Positions 15,585 through 24,094 of a stretch of 29,817 bases of DNA are shown here, piece by piece. The stretch's first letter is position 1, and each line of letters starts with the position of its first letter. Under the pieces are notes generated by a model, which had not been told where the DNA came from, ran no database searches, and saw nothing but the letters and a program-made list of their open reading frames with translations. This DNA is from CAYTAU01 sp964442075. GTDB lineage: Bacteria > Bacteroidota > Bacteroidia > Bacteroidales > CAYTAU01. Made by a program: the position numbers and the translations under genes. Where the stretch lies: positions 1 through 29,817 of the forward strand of contig CAYTWH010000038.1 in the NCBI GenBank assembly GCA_964442075.1, in the 5' to 3' direction.

Positions 15585-16601
15585 ATGATATCAATTGCTG
15601 CAATACAAGATAAGTTAAATAAAAAGATTTTTGAAGAAGATTCTTCCGACCCTTTTATTCTTCAATATTATAAAAGAGAAAAATCTATAAAGTTTAGTAT
15701 TCGTAAGGCTTTTAGATATTTGGAGGAACATGCAAAAACACCTGGGATAATTGGGGAGTTAAATTATTGGCAAAAATCAAAAGTTGATAGAAATGTCGAA
15801 AACTTAATAAAATATATAGAAAAGCTTTACCTAAAATTAGATAAAGAAATAATAATTGAATATTGTAAGAATTATGATCCGATTTCTCCTATTCTTATTG
15901 AAGAATTTGATTTAATTTTTATGATTAATTCATATTATGGGAATGTTTTACTTGATATCCTTTGGGCATCAGATATATCAGTTTCTGATGTGTTAAATAT
16001 TGCAGAAGGTAAAATTGATAATAAGAATTTAGCTAGAAAACTACCTGATAAAATTAAACTTATAAAAAAAGAAATAATTCCTTTTATAAAGATTCAAAAA
16101 GACTATTCTGAATATATTAGTCCGATTACTGAATCTATTGATGCTTATAAACGCAAAATATATAAAGGGGCAAGTTTATTAGTCATAGTGGCAATTGAAG
16201 GTATGGTTAGAAAATTAGGGAATGAGTTAATAAAATCTCAAAACCTTGATGTTTCATATATAAATACAAAGTATCATTCATTAGATTCTTATCTTAGAAA
16301 AGTTCCATGGAAAAAGGACTTCAAAATTGAGAAAAGTAGGTTAATGTTCATTACTGGAGATTATGAATTTAAAGATGAAACAAAAAATACCAAAGAAGAT
16401 GAATATGAATTCATAAATTTAAAGACACGATTAGATTTTTTAAGAAGAACTTTCAAAAGAGAAAGGGATTTAACTTTACATGGAAATGTTAAGTTGATTG
16501 GTGAAACTTGGGATTTGTATAGAAACTATTCTGCATTAAATGAAGTCTATTTGACTTTAAAATATTACTCCAAATTATATCCCCATAACAATGAAAAATA
16601 A
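15585..16601 (+). CDS. HEPN-like domain protein, possible RNase
   Basis: This 338-residue, mostly helical, soluble protein has no signal peptide or membrane segment. Near its C-terminus is RDLTLHG (R294 to H299), which fits the R-x4-6-H catalytic motif of HEPN ribonucleases in the usual form R-(N/D)-x3-H-G. It is followed by a helix, ETWDLYRNYSALNEVYLTLKYY, that looks like the last HEPN helix. An earlier helix, GASLLVIVAIEGMVRKLGNEL (195-215), resembles the first. A charged, variable insertion lies between them (~240-280). The N-terminal ~190 residues match nothing I recognise. HEPN proteins are common in toxin-antitoxin and abortive-infection systems. The DNA is clearly more AT-rich than the cys operon, which hints at acquisition by transfer. 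A near-match -7 box (TAACTTTA, 15555-15562) precedes it. The function is a hypothesis. Confidence 0.75.
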   Translation: MISIAAIQDKLNKKIFEEDSSDPFILQYYKREKSIKFSIRKAFRYLEEHAKTPGIIGELNYWQKSKVDRNVENLIKYIEKLYLKLDKEIIIEYCKNYDPISPILIEEFDLIFMINSYYGNVLLDILWASDISVSDVLNIAEGKIDNKNLARKLPDKIKLIKKEIIPFIKIQKDYSEYISPITESIDAYKRKIYKGASLLVIVAIEGMVRKLGNELIKSQNLDVSYINTKYHSLDSYLRKVPWKKDFKIEKSRLMFITGDYEFKDETKNTKEDEYEFINLKTRLDFLRRTFKRERDLTLHGNVKLIGETWDLYRNYSALNEVYLTLKYYSKLYPHNNEK

Positions 16602-16614
16602 AATCTAAAATCCC

Positions 16615-17733
16615 CTAAACCGTCTTCCTATATCTCCAAATAGCAAGTCCAATAATAGCAGTGGCATAAATTATCATAGCATATATCTCGCTAAGAATAT
16701 TGGCAAAAGAAGAGCCTTTTAGCAGCACCATACGTATTACCTTAATAAAATAATAGAAAGGATTTATAATATTTACATTTTGTGCCCATTTTGGCATAGT
16801 TTCTACTGGGGTAAACAGTCCGCTCATAAGTATAAACACAAGCATAAAAAAGAATGTCATAAACATTACCTGCTGTTGAGTATTGGCTATGGTAGACAAA
16901 AACAGACCTATGCCCAGAGATACCAGCAGGTATAATCCGGCAAAAGTAAATAGTGTAAGTAGACTACCCACAATAGGTATATGAAATAGAAGCTTGCCTA
17001 CGATAAGACCAAAAGAAAGCTCGAACAAAGCAATTATCAAAAACGGAAGTAGTTTGCCAATAATAAACTGATATTTCTTAATAGGCGTAACATTTATTTG
17101 CTCTATAGTTCCCATTTCTTTTTCGCGCACAATATTTAACGCAGTAAGAAACATTCCAATAATAGTAACCAGAATTACCAGTATGCCGGGTACCATATAT
17201 ATTTTGTAATTGAGCTCGGGATTGAACCAGTATGAGCTGGTAATATTTATGCTTTTATTTTTGAAACCCTTGGGCGGATTTTTCCACTTGGCAATTACAT
17301 GTAGGTTGAATTTTGTTATAATAGATGTAGAATAAGCATTAATAAGTCCAGCTGTCATAGAGTTTACAGCATTTATCTGCAATTGTATATCTGATTTGTT
17401 TTCTCTTACCAGATTTTTTTCAAATCCGTATGGGATATTAAGAATTATATCGCATTTGTCTGAGGTTAGCATAGCACTGTTTTCTTTGTCAGAGAAAGAA
17501 CCATAGCTCACCCTGTAAAATGGCGAACCCTCGAATTTGCTTATCAGCTCTCTAGATGTCTGCGATATATCTCTGTCTACAATCAGCATATCGATATTTT
17601 TCATTTCGAAATTGGCTGCATTTACAAGTACCAGAAGCATTACAATAGGCAACACAAATATCAGAGGCAACATAGTTCTGTTTCTGAAAATCTGGATAAA
17701 TTCCTTTTGTATTATGTATAATATCGTTCTCAC
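16615..17733 (-). CDS. ABC-2 type transport permease (YbhR/YbhS-like), second copy
   Basis: This 372-residue permease of the ABC2_membrane_3 type has an N-terminal cytoplasmic start, one membrane helix (~20-40) and a large exported domain (~45-175). Five or six helices follow to the C-terminus, with the coupling segment REKEMGTIEQINVTPIKKYQF between the first ones (~203-223). It starts with GTG two bases after the stop of the preceding permease. Together the two permeases form the membrane channel of a multidrug or envelope-lipid exporter of the YbhFSR type. It is the last gene of the operon. Confidence 0.88.
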   Translation of the reverse strand: MRTILYIIQKEFIQIFRNRTMLPLIFVLPIVMLLVLVNAANFEMKNIDMLIVDRDISQTSRELISKFEGSPFYRVSYGSFSDKENSAMLTSDKCDIILNIPYGFEKNLVRENKSDIQLQINAVNSMTAGLINAYSTSIITKFNLHVIAKWKNPPKGFKNKSINITSSYWFNPELNYKIYMVPGILVILVTIIGMFLTALNIVREKEMGTIEQINVTPIKKYQFIIGKLLPFLIIALFELSFGLIVGKLLFHIPIVGSLLTLFTFAGLYLLVSLGIGLFLSTIANTQQQVMFMTFFFMLVFILMSGLFTPVETMPKWAQNVNIINPFYYFIKVIRMVLLKGSSFANILSEIYAMIIYATAIIGLAIWRYRKTV

Positions 17734-17735
17734 AA

Positions 17736-18842
17736 TTATTCTAGTCTTGTTTTAAATTTTTTCACGCTAAGTGCCAGAAATAATAGAGTCATTCCTGCCA
17801 ATATCAGCGTTTCTTTCCACACAAACATCAGTCCGGTGCCTTTAATCATTACGTGTTTTAATATTATGATAAAATATTTTGGAGGCATTATATGACAAAG
17901 CCATTGTAGCACATCGGGCATATTTTCTATAGGAAAAATAAATCCTGAAAGCAACATGGTGGGAAGTAATAGTGCAAACATAGAAATAAACATAGCCACT
18001 TCTTGGTCTTTTGCAATTGTAGATATTAATATTCCAAGTGATAGTGAAAGAAGAATAAATAGTATGCTCTCTGCAAGCAAAAGAACTATGCTCCCATTTA
18101 TAGGCAGCCCAAAAACAAAATATCCAAGCAATATAATTGTTACTGCATTGGTAAACGATATAGCTACATAAGGTATTACTTTACCAATAATTATTTGCAA
18201 AGGTTTGAGTGGCGAAACCAGCAGCACCTCCATTGTTCCCATTTCTTTTTCGCGGGCTATAGATATTGATGTCATCATTGCCGAAATAAGCATAAGTATT
18301 AGCGCCATTGTACCGGGTACAAACATATACACGCCTTTCATACTTTCGTTGAATACCATTCGTACCTCTGGAACAATTTGCATTGGCATTTCTATATCTT
18401 TGTTCTCTTTTTTCAGGTAATCGTAAATTATTCCCGATGTGTAATTTACAATCATATTGGCTGTATTGGCATCCGATGCATCGGCCAATAGCTGAATATT
18501 GGCTGTCTTTTCTTTTTCTAGATTAGCTGCAAAATTTGGTTCGAATATTATTACCTCACGTATGCTTCCGTCTTTAAAAGCTTCTTCTATTTCTTTGCTC
18601 GAAGACAGATCTTTTTCAAGAATAAAATAACCTGACGATAGTATTTTGTTGGTGATTTCTTTTGTCACATTATCTTTAGATTTGTCTAAGATTGCAATAT
18701 GCACATCTTTAAAATCGTTGGTAACAACATATCCAAAAATCAGGATTTGGGCAATTGGCATAGCAAATAATATAAGCATGGTACGCACATCTCTGAAAAT
18801 GTGGTAAAACTCCTTTTTTATAAAACCTGCAAATTGTTTCAT
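17736..18842 (-). CDS. ABC-2 type transport permease (YbhR/YbhS-like), first copy
   Basis: This 368-residue homologue of the next gene has the same layout: a helix at ~22-40, an exported domain to ~170, the AREKEMGTMEVLLVSPLKPLQ coupling segment (~196-216), then the remaining helices. It would pair with the following permease in a heterodimeric channel. It starts with ATG three bases after the ATPase stop. Duplication of one ancestral gene explains the pair. Confidence 0.88.
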   Translation of the reverse strand: MKQFAGFIKKEFYHIFRDVRTMLILFAMPIAQILIFGYVVTNDFKDVHIAILDKSKDNVTKEITNKILSSGYFILEKDLSSSKEIEEAFKDGSIREVIIFEPNFAANLEKEKTANIQLLADASDANTANMIVNYTSGIIYDYLKKENKDIEMPMQIVPEVRMVFNESMKGVYMFVPGTMALILMLISAMMTSISIAREKEMGTMEVLLVSPLKPLQIIIGKVIPYVAISFTNAVTIILLGYFVFGLPINGSIVLLLAESILFILLSLSLGILISTIAKDQEVAMFISMFALLLPTMLLSGFIFPIENMPDVLQWLCHIMPPKYFIIILKHVMIKGTGLMFVWKETLILAGMTLLFLALSVKKFKTRLE

Positions 18843-18845
18843 GCT

Positions 18846-19589
18846 TTACTCAATGTTTCGGGCCAGCTTTACAAATACCTGATCCATATTTTCTGCTTTA
18901 TATTCTTTTTTCAGATTGTCGGGAGTGTCAAGCGCATCTATTCTCCCATCAACCATAATTGTAACTCTGTCGCAATATTCTGCCTCGTCCATATAGTGTG
19001 TAGTAACAAATACAGTAATTCCATTGTGCGCTGCTTCGTAAATCATATCCCAGAATTGACGGCGAGTAATTGGGTCGACACCTCCAGTAGGTTCGTCTAA
19101 GAAAACTATTTTAGGATTGTGAAATATTGCAATAGAAAATGCCAGCTTTTGTTTCCACCCAAGTGGGATAGATGCAATCAGAGTATTTGCATAATCGTTC
19201 ATCCTAAGACGGTCTAGTAGCTCGGCAGTTTTTTCTTTTATATAGCTTCTCTTTAGTCCATAAATGCCAGCATAAAAACGAATGTTTTCTTTTACTGTCA
19301 TATCCTCGTACAAAGAAAACTTCTGACTCATATAACCAATATTCTTTTTTATCTTTTCTGTTTGCTTGTAGACATCAAATCCGGCAACAGAAATTTTCCC
19401 AGATGTGGGTTTAGACAATCCGCAAAGAATTTTCATGGCTGTGGTTTTGCCTGCTCCGTTTGCCCCCAAGAAACCAAATATCTCACCACGATAAACATCA
19501 AACGTCAAGTTGTCGTTTGCAGTAAAATCCCCAAATTTTTTTATCAGGTTTTTTACTGTTATTATTTTATCGTTTGTGTTTACTGCCAT
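18846..19589 (-). CDS. ABC transporter ATPase, YbhF C-terminal-half type
   Basis: This is the nucleotide-binding subunit of the exporter. In the chosen 247-residue form Walker A is GANGAGKTT (42-50), the Q-loop glutamine is present (YMSQKFSLYED), Walker B is FLDEPTGGVD and the switch histidine is present (TTHYMDEA). The ABC signature is unusual: PLGWKQ stands where LSGGMKQ is expected. This variant also appears in the second half of E. coli YbhF. I chose the ATG at 19589, two bases after the upstream stop. An ATG at 19619 would add ten residues that overlap the end of the previous gene in another frame and look non-native. See the finding on complementary ATPase sites. Confidence 0.87.
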   Translation of the reverse strand: MAVNTNDKIITVKNLIKKFGDFTANDNLTFDVYRGEIFGFLGANGAGKTTAMKILCGLSKPTSGKISVAGFDVYKQTEKIKKNIGYMSQKFSLYEDMTVKENIRFYAGIYGLKRSYIKEKTAELLDRLRMNDYANTLIASIPLGWKQKLAFSIAIFHNPKIVFLDEPTGGVDPITRRQFWDMIYEAAHNGITVFVTTHYMDEAEYCDRVTIMVDGRIDALDTPDNLKKEYKAENMDQVFVKLARNIE

Positions 19590-19591
19590 TT

Positions 19592-20539
19592 TTAGTTTTC
19601 CATCAATCTCATAAAACAATCTTCAATGTTGGGTTCAATCTTTTCTATTTTTATTTCTTCATGATTATTCCCAATCAAGTAGTCTTTCAATTCATCGATA
19701 TTTGTGTTTTCTTGCTTTGAGGTGTAATGCAAATTCTGCCCGAATAAAAATACCGATGAGGTGTTTTCATATTCCTTCAAATCATTTTTTAATCTATAAA
19801 TATCGCGAGAACTAACAGAGTACAACTCTTCTTCGAAACTCTTAATAGTGTTAACTGGAGTATCTATCGATAATATCTTGCCCGACTGCATAAGTGCAAT
19901 TCTATCGCACATGCTTGCTTCGTCCATGTATGGAGTAGAAACTAATATTGTAATTCCTTTTTCTTTCAGTCGTTTCAGCATTTCCCAAAATTCTTTTCTC
20001 GATACTGCATCTACTCCTGTAGTTGGCTCATCAAGGATAAGTATTGTGGGCTTGTGAATTAATGCACAGGAAAGAGCCAGCTTTTGTTTCATTCCTCCTG
20101 ACAGTTTCCCTGCCAACCGCTTTTTGAATGGCTCAATCTGAATGTAAATATCTTTTATCAGATCATAGTTTTCTTCAATAGTAGTACCAAAAACTGTAGC
20201 AAAAAAATTAAGGTTTTCTTCAATAGATAAATCCTGATACAAAGAGAAACGTCCGGGCATATAGCCAAGTATCTTTCTTAATTTCTTGTAGTCTTTTACT
20301 ACATCAAGATTATTAAGACTTGCTGTGCCAGTATCGGCTAATAGGAGAGTGGTGAGAATTCTGAATAGTGTGGTTTTGCCAGTACCATCAGGACCAATAA
20401 AACCAAACAGTTCTCCTTTATTGATAGAAAATGAAATATCCTTAAGAGCTTTCACTTTTCCCTTTTCATAAGATTTTGAAAGATTTTCGACTTTTACAAT
20501 CTCTTCAGTAAAATTTGATATTTTGTTTTCTGTGTTCAA
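19592..20539 (-). CDS. ABC transporter ATPase, YbhF N-terminal-half type
   Basis: This is the second nucleotide-binding subunit of the exporter, 315 residues. Walker A is GPDGTGKTT (49-57), the signature LSGGMKQ is canonical (146-152) and Walker B is LILDEPTTGVD. Two switch residues are replaced: the Q-loop glutamine position is Gly96 (YMPGRF) and the H-loop histidine is Pro203 (STPYMDEA). In E. coli the equivalents of this and the following ATPase are one fused protein, YbhF; here they are separate genes. It begins with TTG three bases after the adaptor stop, and no better ATG exists nearby. The extra C-terminal ~80 residues are a YbhF-like tail. Confidence 0.88.
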   Translation of the reverse strand: MNTENKISNFTEEIVKVENLSKSYEKGKVKALKDISFSINKGELFGFIGPDGTGKTTLFRILTTLLLADTGTASLNNLDVVKDYKKLRKILGYMPGRFSLYQDLSIEENLNFFATVFGTTIEENYDLIKDIYIQIEPFKKRLAGKLSGGMKQKLALSCALIHKPTILILDEPTTGVDAVSRKEFWEMLKRLKEKGITILVSTPYMDEASMCDRIALMQSGKILSIDTPVNTIKSFEEELYSVSSRDIYRLKNDLKEYENTSSVFLFGQNLHYTSKQENTNIDELKDYLIGNNHEEIKIEKIEPNIEDCFMRLMEN

Positions 20540-20542
20540 GAT

Positions 20543-21436
20543 TTATTTTTCAGTTTCAAAATTTACTTCGCCTGGCATTCCTATTTTTAGACTTCCATCA
20601 TTATCAACTGCAATTTTCACTGCATAAACTAGATTTACTCTTTCTTCTTTTGTCTGAATAATTTTAGGAGTAAACTCTGATTGCTCCGATATCCAAATTA
20701 TTTTCCCTGCAAGCTCTGTATTCTCTTCCTTGTTCTTGTCGATTAATACTTTTACTTGTTGTCCAATCTTAATACTGCTTAATTGGTCTCCACTAACATA
20801 AACTCGAAGTTCTAGTTTAGAAAGATCTGCAATTTTGTATAATGGTTTTCCCATTATCGCAAGTTCGTGTTGCTCTACATATTTTTCTAGAATAGTTCCA
20901 GAGATAGGGCTTTTCAAAACAGAGCGAGAAATCATATCTTCTACCTGAACAATCTGTGAATCCATAACTTTTAGCTCATTAAGAACTGTGCTGTTTTGCA
21001 CTTCAATTGCACTTATCTGTTTATCGAGAATATCAATCTGACTATTGATATCGTCCATTTGTTTTTGAGTGGCGGCTTCGTCTTTCAATAATTTCTCAAC
21101 TCTTTCTTTTTCGAAAAGAAGTTTTTTCTTTTGCTCTTTTAGAACTGCAATCTGCGAAAGTATATGTCCAAATTTTGTAGAAACCGCTTGCTTTTGTGCA
21201 ATTGCTTGGTCTTTCTTTAATGACAGCTGAATAGTGTCAATTAGTCCTATCAAATCTCCTTCTTTTAGATTTTGACCTTCTTTTATATTCAAGCTAATTA
21301 TTTTACCACTTGATTCTGACGATACTACTGTTTCAACTGCTTCGAAATTGCCATAAGCATCAGATTGTTCTTCGTTGTTATTACAAGCAGTAATAAACAA
21401 AGCAAGTATCGATATTGTTATAATTATTCTTTTCAT
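20543..21436 (-). CDS. Lipoprotein efflux adaptor (HlyD/YbhG-like)
   Basis: This 297-residue membrane fusion protein carries a lipoprotein signal peptide ending at a lipobox (FITAC, Cys18). Half-lipoyl segments (SGKIISLNIKEGQNLKEGDLIG and SPISGTILEKYVEQHEL) flank a long coiled-coil hairpin (~70-160). It is shorter than the adaptor at 7777-9042. It would connect the ABC-2 permeases to the TolC-like protein. It lies one base after the TolC-like gene's stop and three bases before the TTG of the first ATPase. Confidence 0.9.
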   Translation of the reverse strand: MKRIIITISILALFITACNNNEEQSDAYGNFEAVETVVSSESSGKIISLNIKEGQNLKEGDLIGLIDTIQLSLKKDQAIAQKQAVSTKFGHILSQIAVLKEQKKKLLFEKERVEKLLKDEAATQKQMDDINSQIDILDKQISAIEVQNSTVLNELKVMDSQIVQVEDMISRSVLKSPISGTILEKYVEQHELAIMGKPLYKIADLSKLELRVYVSGDQLSSIKIGQQVKVLIDKNKEENTELAGKIIWISEQSEFTPKIIQTKEERVNLVYAVKIAVDNDGSLKIGMPGEVNFETEK

Positions 21437-21437
21437 C

Positions 21438-22718
21438 TTAAAATCCTTTTAATGTTATATAATTGATCTTAGCTTGTTCAAGTTTTATTTTATGTATTGC
21501 CAATTCTATTTTGGCCATAGTTTCAGTATTTAAATCTGTGAGATAATCTGTAAATTTTATTACTCCATTTTTTAATTGCGATTCTGACTTTTTGCTTATG
21601 TTTTTTCTTAATCCAACAATTTGTTCATCTGTTTCAATCATCTTTTCCAGATTATCAATATCCGATTGAGAGTTGCGAATTGCAATATTCATGTTTTTAT
21701 CAAAAGTCTCTTTTTGGGTGTCTATAATCTGCTTTGTGATTTCAATATTTTGTTTGTCATTTTTGGTTTTATTCCAGTCCCAAAGATTCCAGCTTAACTT
21801 TGCTCCAACAATATAAAATGAATCAAACTGATCGCTTAACATATTATATCCTGGTCTGCCATAACCAACTTGTCCAAAACCATAAATTATTGGATATCTC
21901 TTCTTTGATAATAATTTTGATGAGGCATCAAGTTTTGATTTTGTCAAATCAAAATATAAATCTTCTGGTCTTATTGTAGTGCTAGGTAAAACATTATTAT
22001 CTGGTAATGCAATTATAGTTTTATCATTAATTTCTTTTCCTGTATATTCTGCCAGAGCATTAATCAATTTCTCTCGTTTGATTTTTAACTCCATTTGTTT
22101 TTGCTCAAGCTTTAATAATTCTGCAGAAAGTAGATCTTCATCTGATTCCAAAAGAACTCCGTTTGTAATACCTGACTTTATTATTGATTTTTGTTTTTCT
22201 AATATTCCTTTTGTCAATTCAAGCTGTTTTTCTGTTTCCTGGAAAACTAGAATCCCAAAATATAAAGAGTTGATAATGTCCTTCAATTTATAAAGTTCTA
22301 CCTCGGTTTTTTGTAGATTAAGATTTAAATCTGCTTGCCCAATATCTTTTAGGGTTTTATTTATTCCTGCATCATACAATACCTGACTAAAATCAAGTGA
22401 TACTGCGTACTGATCTTTTGCAGGCTCTGGAATATCAGGAGAAGGTATTTGTCCTATTCCAGGAATTTCTGGAAATTCAAGATCAATTTTTGTAACATCA
22501 GACTGATAAGTGGCTTTACCATTTAGATTCAATCGAGGATAATAAATAGTAGAAATACTTTTATTATTCAGATCATTAGATTGCTGGTAAAGCTTCTTTT
22601 GCTTGCTTATAGGATAATTATCTTTTGCTAATTCATAGCAATTGAAAAGACCTAATGTGTCTTGAGCAAATCCTGAAATATAAAATAACAGGAGCAGTAT
22701 TAAAATGTATTGTTTCAT
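21438..22718 (-). CDS. TolC-like outer-membrane efflux protein
   Basis: This 426-residue OEP-family protein has a signal peptide (ending GFAQ, ~residue 19), two internally related halves of long helices, and beta segments that would build the trimeric outer-membrane channel. Typical parts are the coiled-coil stretch KGILEKQKSIIKSG, the VGAKLSWNLWDW strand and the C-terminal SQLKNGVIKFTDYL segment. Its start overlaps the TetR stop by four bases (ATGA), so translation is coupled to the regulator. It supplies the outer-membrane exit for the following adaptor and ABC genes. Confidence 0.92.
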   Translation of the reverse strand: MKQYILILLLLFYISGFAQDTLGLFNCYELAKDNYPISKQKKLYQQSNDLNNKSISTIYYPRLNLNGKATYQSDVTKIDLEFPEIPGIGQIPSPDIPEPAKDQYAVSLDFSQVLYDAGINKTLKDIGQADLNLNLQKTEVELYKLKDIINSLYFGILVFQETEKQLELTKGILEKQKSIIKSGITNGVLLESDEDLLSAELLKLEQKQMELKIKREKLINALAEYTGKEINDKTIIALPDNNVLPSTTIRPEDLYFDLTKSKLDASSKLLSKKRYPIIYGFGQVGYGRPGYNMLSDQFDSFYIVGAKLSWNLWDWNKTKNDKQNIEITKQIIDTQKETFDKNMNIAIRNSQSDIDNLEKMIETDEQIVGLRKNISKKSESQLKNGVIKFTDYLTDLNTETMAKIELAIHKIKLEQAKINYITLKGF

Positions 22719-23338
22719 TTCTTTATAGAATTAATTATAAATTTTGATACTTCAAGTTTCCTTTCTGCAAGAAAATCATCATAATCAGTTTTATTACTAT
22801 CAAATTCTACAGCTTCTATTATTGCTCTTCCAGCTACAGGAAAAATGCACATTGATAGCATATTCACGAAAAGATGTCTTGGGTCAGTTTCTTTGATAAT
22901 CCCTTTTTCAATTTCTTTATATACACTCTTATTAAATCCTTCAACAGGATTTTGATCTAATGTCCCGATTGTTTCTAACATAATAGTTAAGATTCCTTTT
23001 GGATTTCTATTAAGTTCATTCATTACAAATAATGGAATAGAAGGATTTTTCGTAATTAAGTCGATATATGAAGAGGAGAATTGTTCAATCTTATCAAATA
23101 ATGGAATATCTTCTGATAGAAGTTTAATAGTTTTTGGAGCAAACTTCTTAAAAGCAGATTTAAATACTGCACCAAAAAGTTTTTCTTTGCTTCTATAATA
23201 ATAGTGCAAAAGTGATTTGTTTATCTTTGCTTCATCGGCAATTTCCTGCATTCTCGCACCAGACATACCTTTTTTTACAAATATTTTTTCGGCAGCTTCT
23301 AAAATTTTATTTTCCGTTTCTTGTTGTAATTCAGCCAT
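22715..23338 (-). CDS. TetR/AcrR-family regulator of the efflux operon (CecR-like)
   Basis: This 207-residue protein has an N-terminal helix-turn-helix (~22-50; GARMQEIADEAKINKSLLHYYYRSKEKLF) and a helical ligand/dimer domain. It is the first gene of the efflux operon and is translationally coupled to the TolC-like gene. This is the same partner arrangement as E. coli cecR with ybhGFSR. A repressor controlling its own operon is the simplest reading. Between its start codon and the promoter lie four 13-bp direct repeats that could be its operators. The ligand is unknown. Confidence 0.92.
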   Translation of the reverse strand: MAELQQETENKILEAAEKIFVKKGMSGARMQEIADEAKINKSLLHYYYRSKEKLFGAVFKSAFKKFAPKTIKLLSEDIPLFDKIEQFSSSYIDLITKNPSIPLFVMNELNRNPKGILTIMLETIGTLDQNPVEGFNKSVYKEIEKGIIKETDPRHLFVNMLSMCIFPVAGRAIIEAVEFDSNKTDYDDFLAERKLEVSKFIINSIKK

Positions 23339-23344
23339 AAGTGA

Positions 23345-23396
23345 TTAATTAAAAGGTTTAACTAAATAGATTAAGTAAATGATTTAACCAATTGGA
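23345..23396. repeat. Four 13-bp direct repeats in the leader of the efflux operon
   Basis: Units start at 23345, 23358, 23371 and 23384: TTAATTAAAAGGT, TTAACTAAATAGA, TTAAGTAAATGAT and TTAACCAATTGGA. All begin TTAA at an exact 13-bp period, and the middle two share 9 of their first 10 bases. The block sits between the -7 box (23397-23404) and the regulator start codon, so bound protein would block transcription. It is a candidate operator array for the TetR protein. Confidence 0.5.
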
Positions 23397-23427
23397 CAAA
23401 CGTAAGACAAAAAAATGACTTAGCAAA
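23397..23427 (-). promoter_or_regulatory. Promoter of the tetR-efflux operon
   Basis: On the minus strand the -33 element TTTG (23427-23424) is separated by 19 bp from a -7 element TACGTTTG (23404-23397), which matches TAnnTTTG exactly. The spacing is within the 19-21 bp of Bacteroidota promoters. The start site would be near 23392, leaving a ~55-nt leader that contains the 13-bp repeats. This is the best-formed promoter in the window. Confidence 0.7.
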
Positions 23428-23536
23428 AAAAAAGGGAAAAATAATAATTTATTATTATCTTAATTTTTTTTTACACTAGAAAATAAAATGTGGAGTGTAA
23501 TGAATCTTTTTTAATACAATACTTCGGAATGAGTTT

Positions 23537-24025
23537 TTAATCTTGTTTTACGATTTTGTAAGTGCCAAATACTTTTCCTGAACGATCTTGAAGTTTCAAA
23601 ATATAATATGCGGAAGAATAGCCACTTAAATCAATTGCTCCTTTATTGTTTTCAAGGTTTTTATTATAGATCTTTTTCCCGTTTATGTCAAATATGTCAG
23701 CAATTATTTCAATATTGTTTGCTCCTGTAATTTCAATATTTACAAAATCGTTTGTTGGATTAGGATATACAATACAATTAAATTCGTCAGATTCTATTTT
23801 GTCAATTTCAACTATTACTAATTTTGTTTGATGAAAGCCTTGTGTTAAAATTGCGCCACTATTTTGATAAGTTTCTATAACACATTCTCCTAATGTCCAA
23901 CTTAAACTTACGTTTCCCGCTTCATAATAATCACCAGAACTACTTATAACCTCAGGAGATAATGATTGTGAAAATACATTTGTGACAATAAAAAGCGCTA
24001 AAACACTAACTAGTAAGACTTTCAT
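23537..24025 (-). CDS. Secreted protein with type IX secretion sorting domain
   Basis: This 162-residue protein has a signal peptide (~1-19, ending VFSQ) and an N-terminal module of a common Bacteroidota kind (PEVISSSGDYYEAGNVSLSWTLGE...LTQGFHQ). Its ~75-residue C-terminal domain matches the type A T9SS signal: VYPNPTNDFVNI, a DINGKKI strand, a Gly-rich turn and YYILKLQDRSGKV before the end. The mature cargo is therefore tiny, and the protein looks like a minimal secreted surface protein of unknown role. The 198-bp gap between its stop and the TetR gene is mostly AT-rich, with the tetR promoter inside it. Confidence 0.85.
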   Translation of the reverse strand: MKVLLVSVLALFIVTNVFSQSLSPEVISSSGDYYEAGNVSLSWTLGECVIETYQNSGAILTQGFHQTKLVIVEIDKIESDEFNCIVYPNPTNDFVNIEITGANNIEIIADIFDINGKKIYNKNLENNKGAIDLSGYSSAYYILKLQDRSGKVFGTYKIVKQD

Positions 24026-24094
24026 GATGTTGATTCTTTATTATTATTTATAAAGTAAAAATAAACAATTTTTTTTGAGATTCAAAATTTATTT

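Noticed and set aside
19590..19619. ATG at 19619 as the start of the second ATPase
   Set aside because: It would overlap the previous gene's end by 28 bases; the ATG at 19589 sits two bases after that stop and fits the family N-terminus better.
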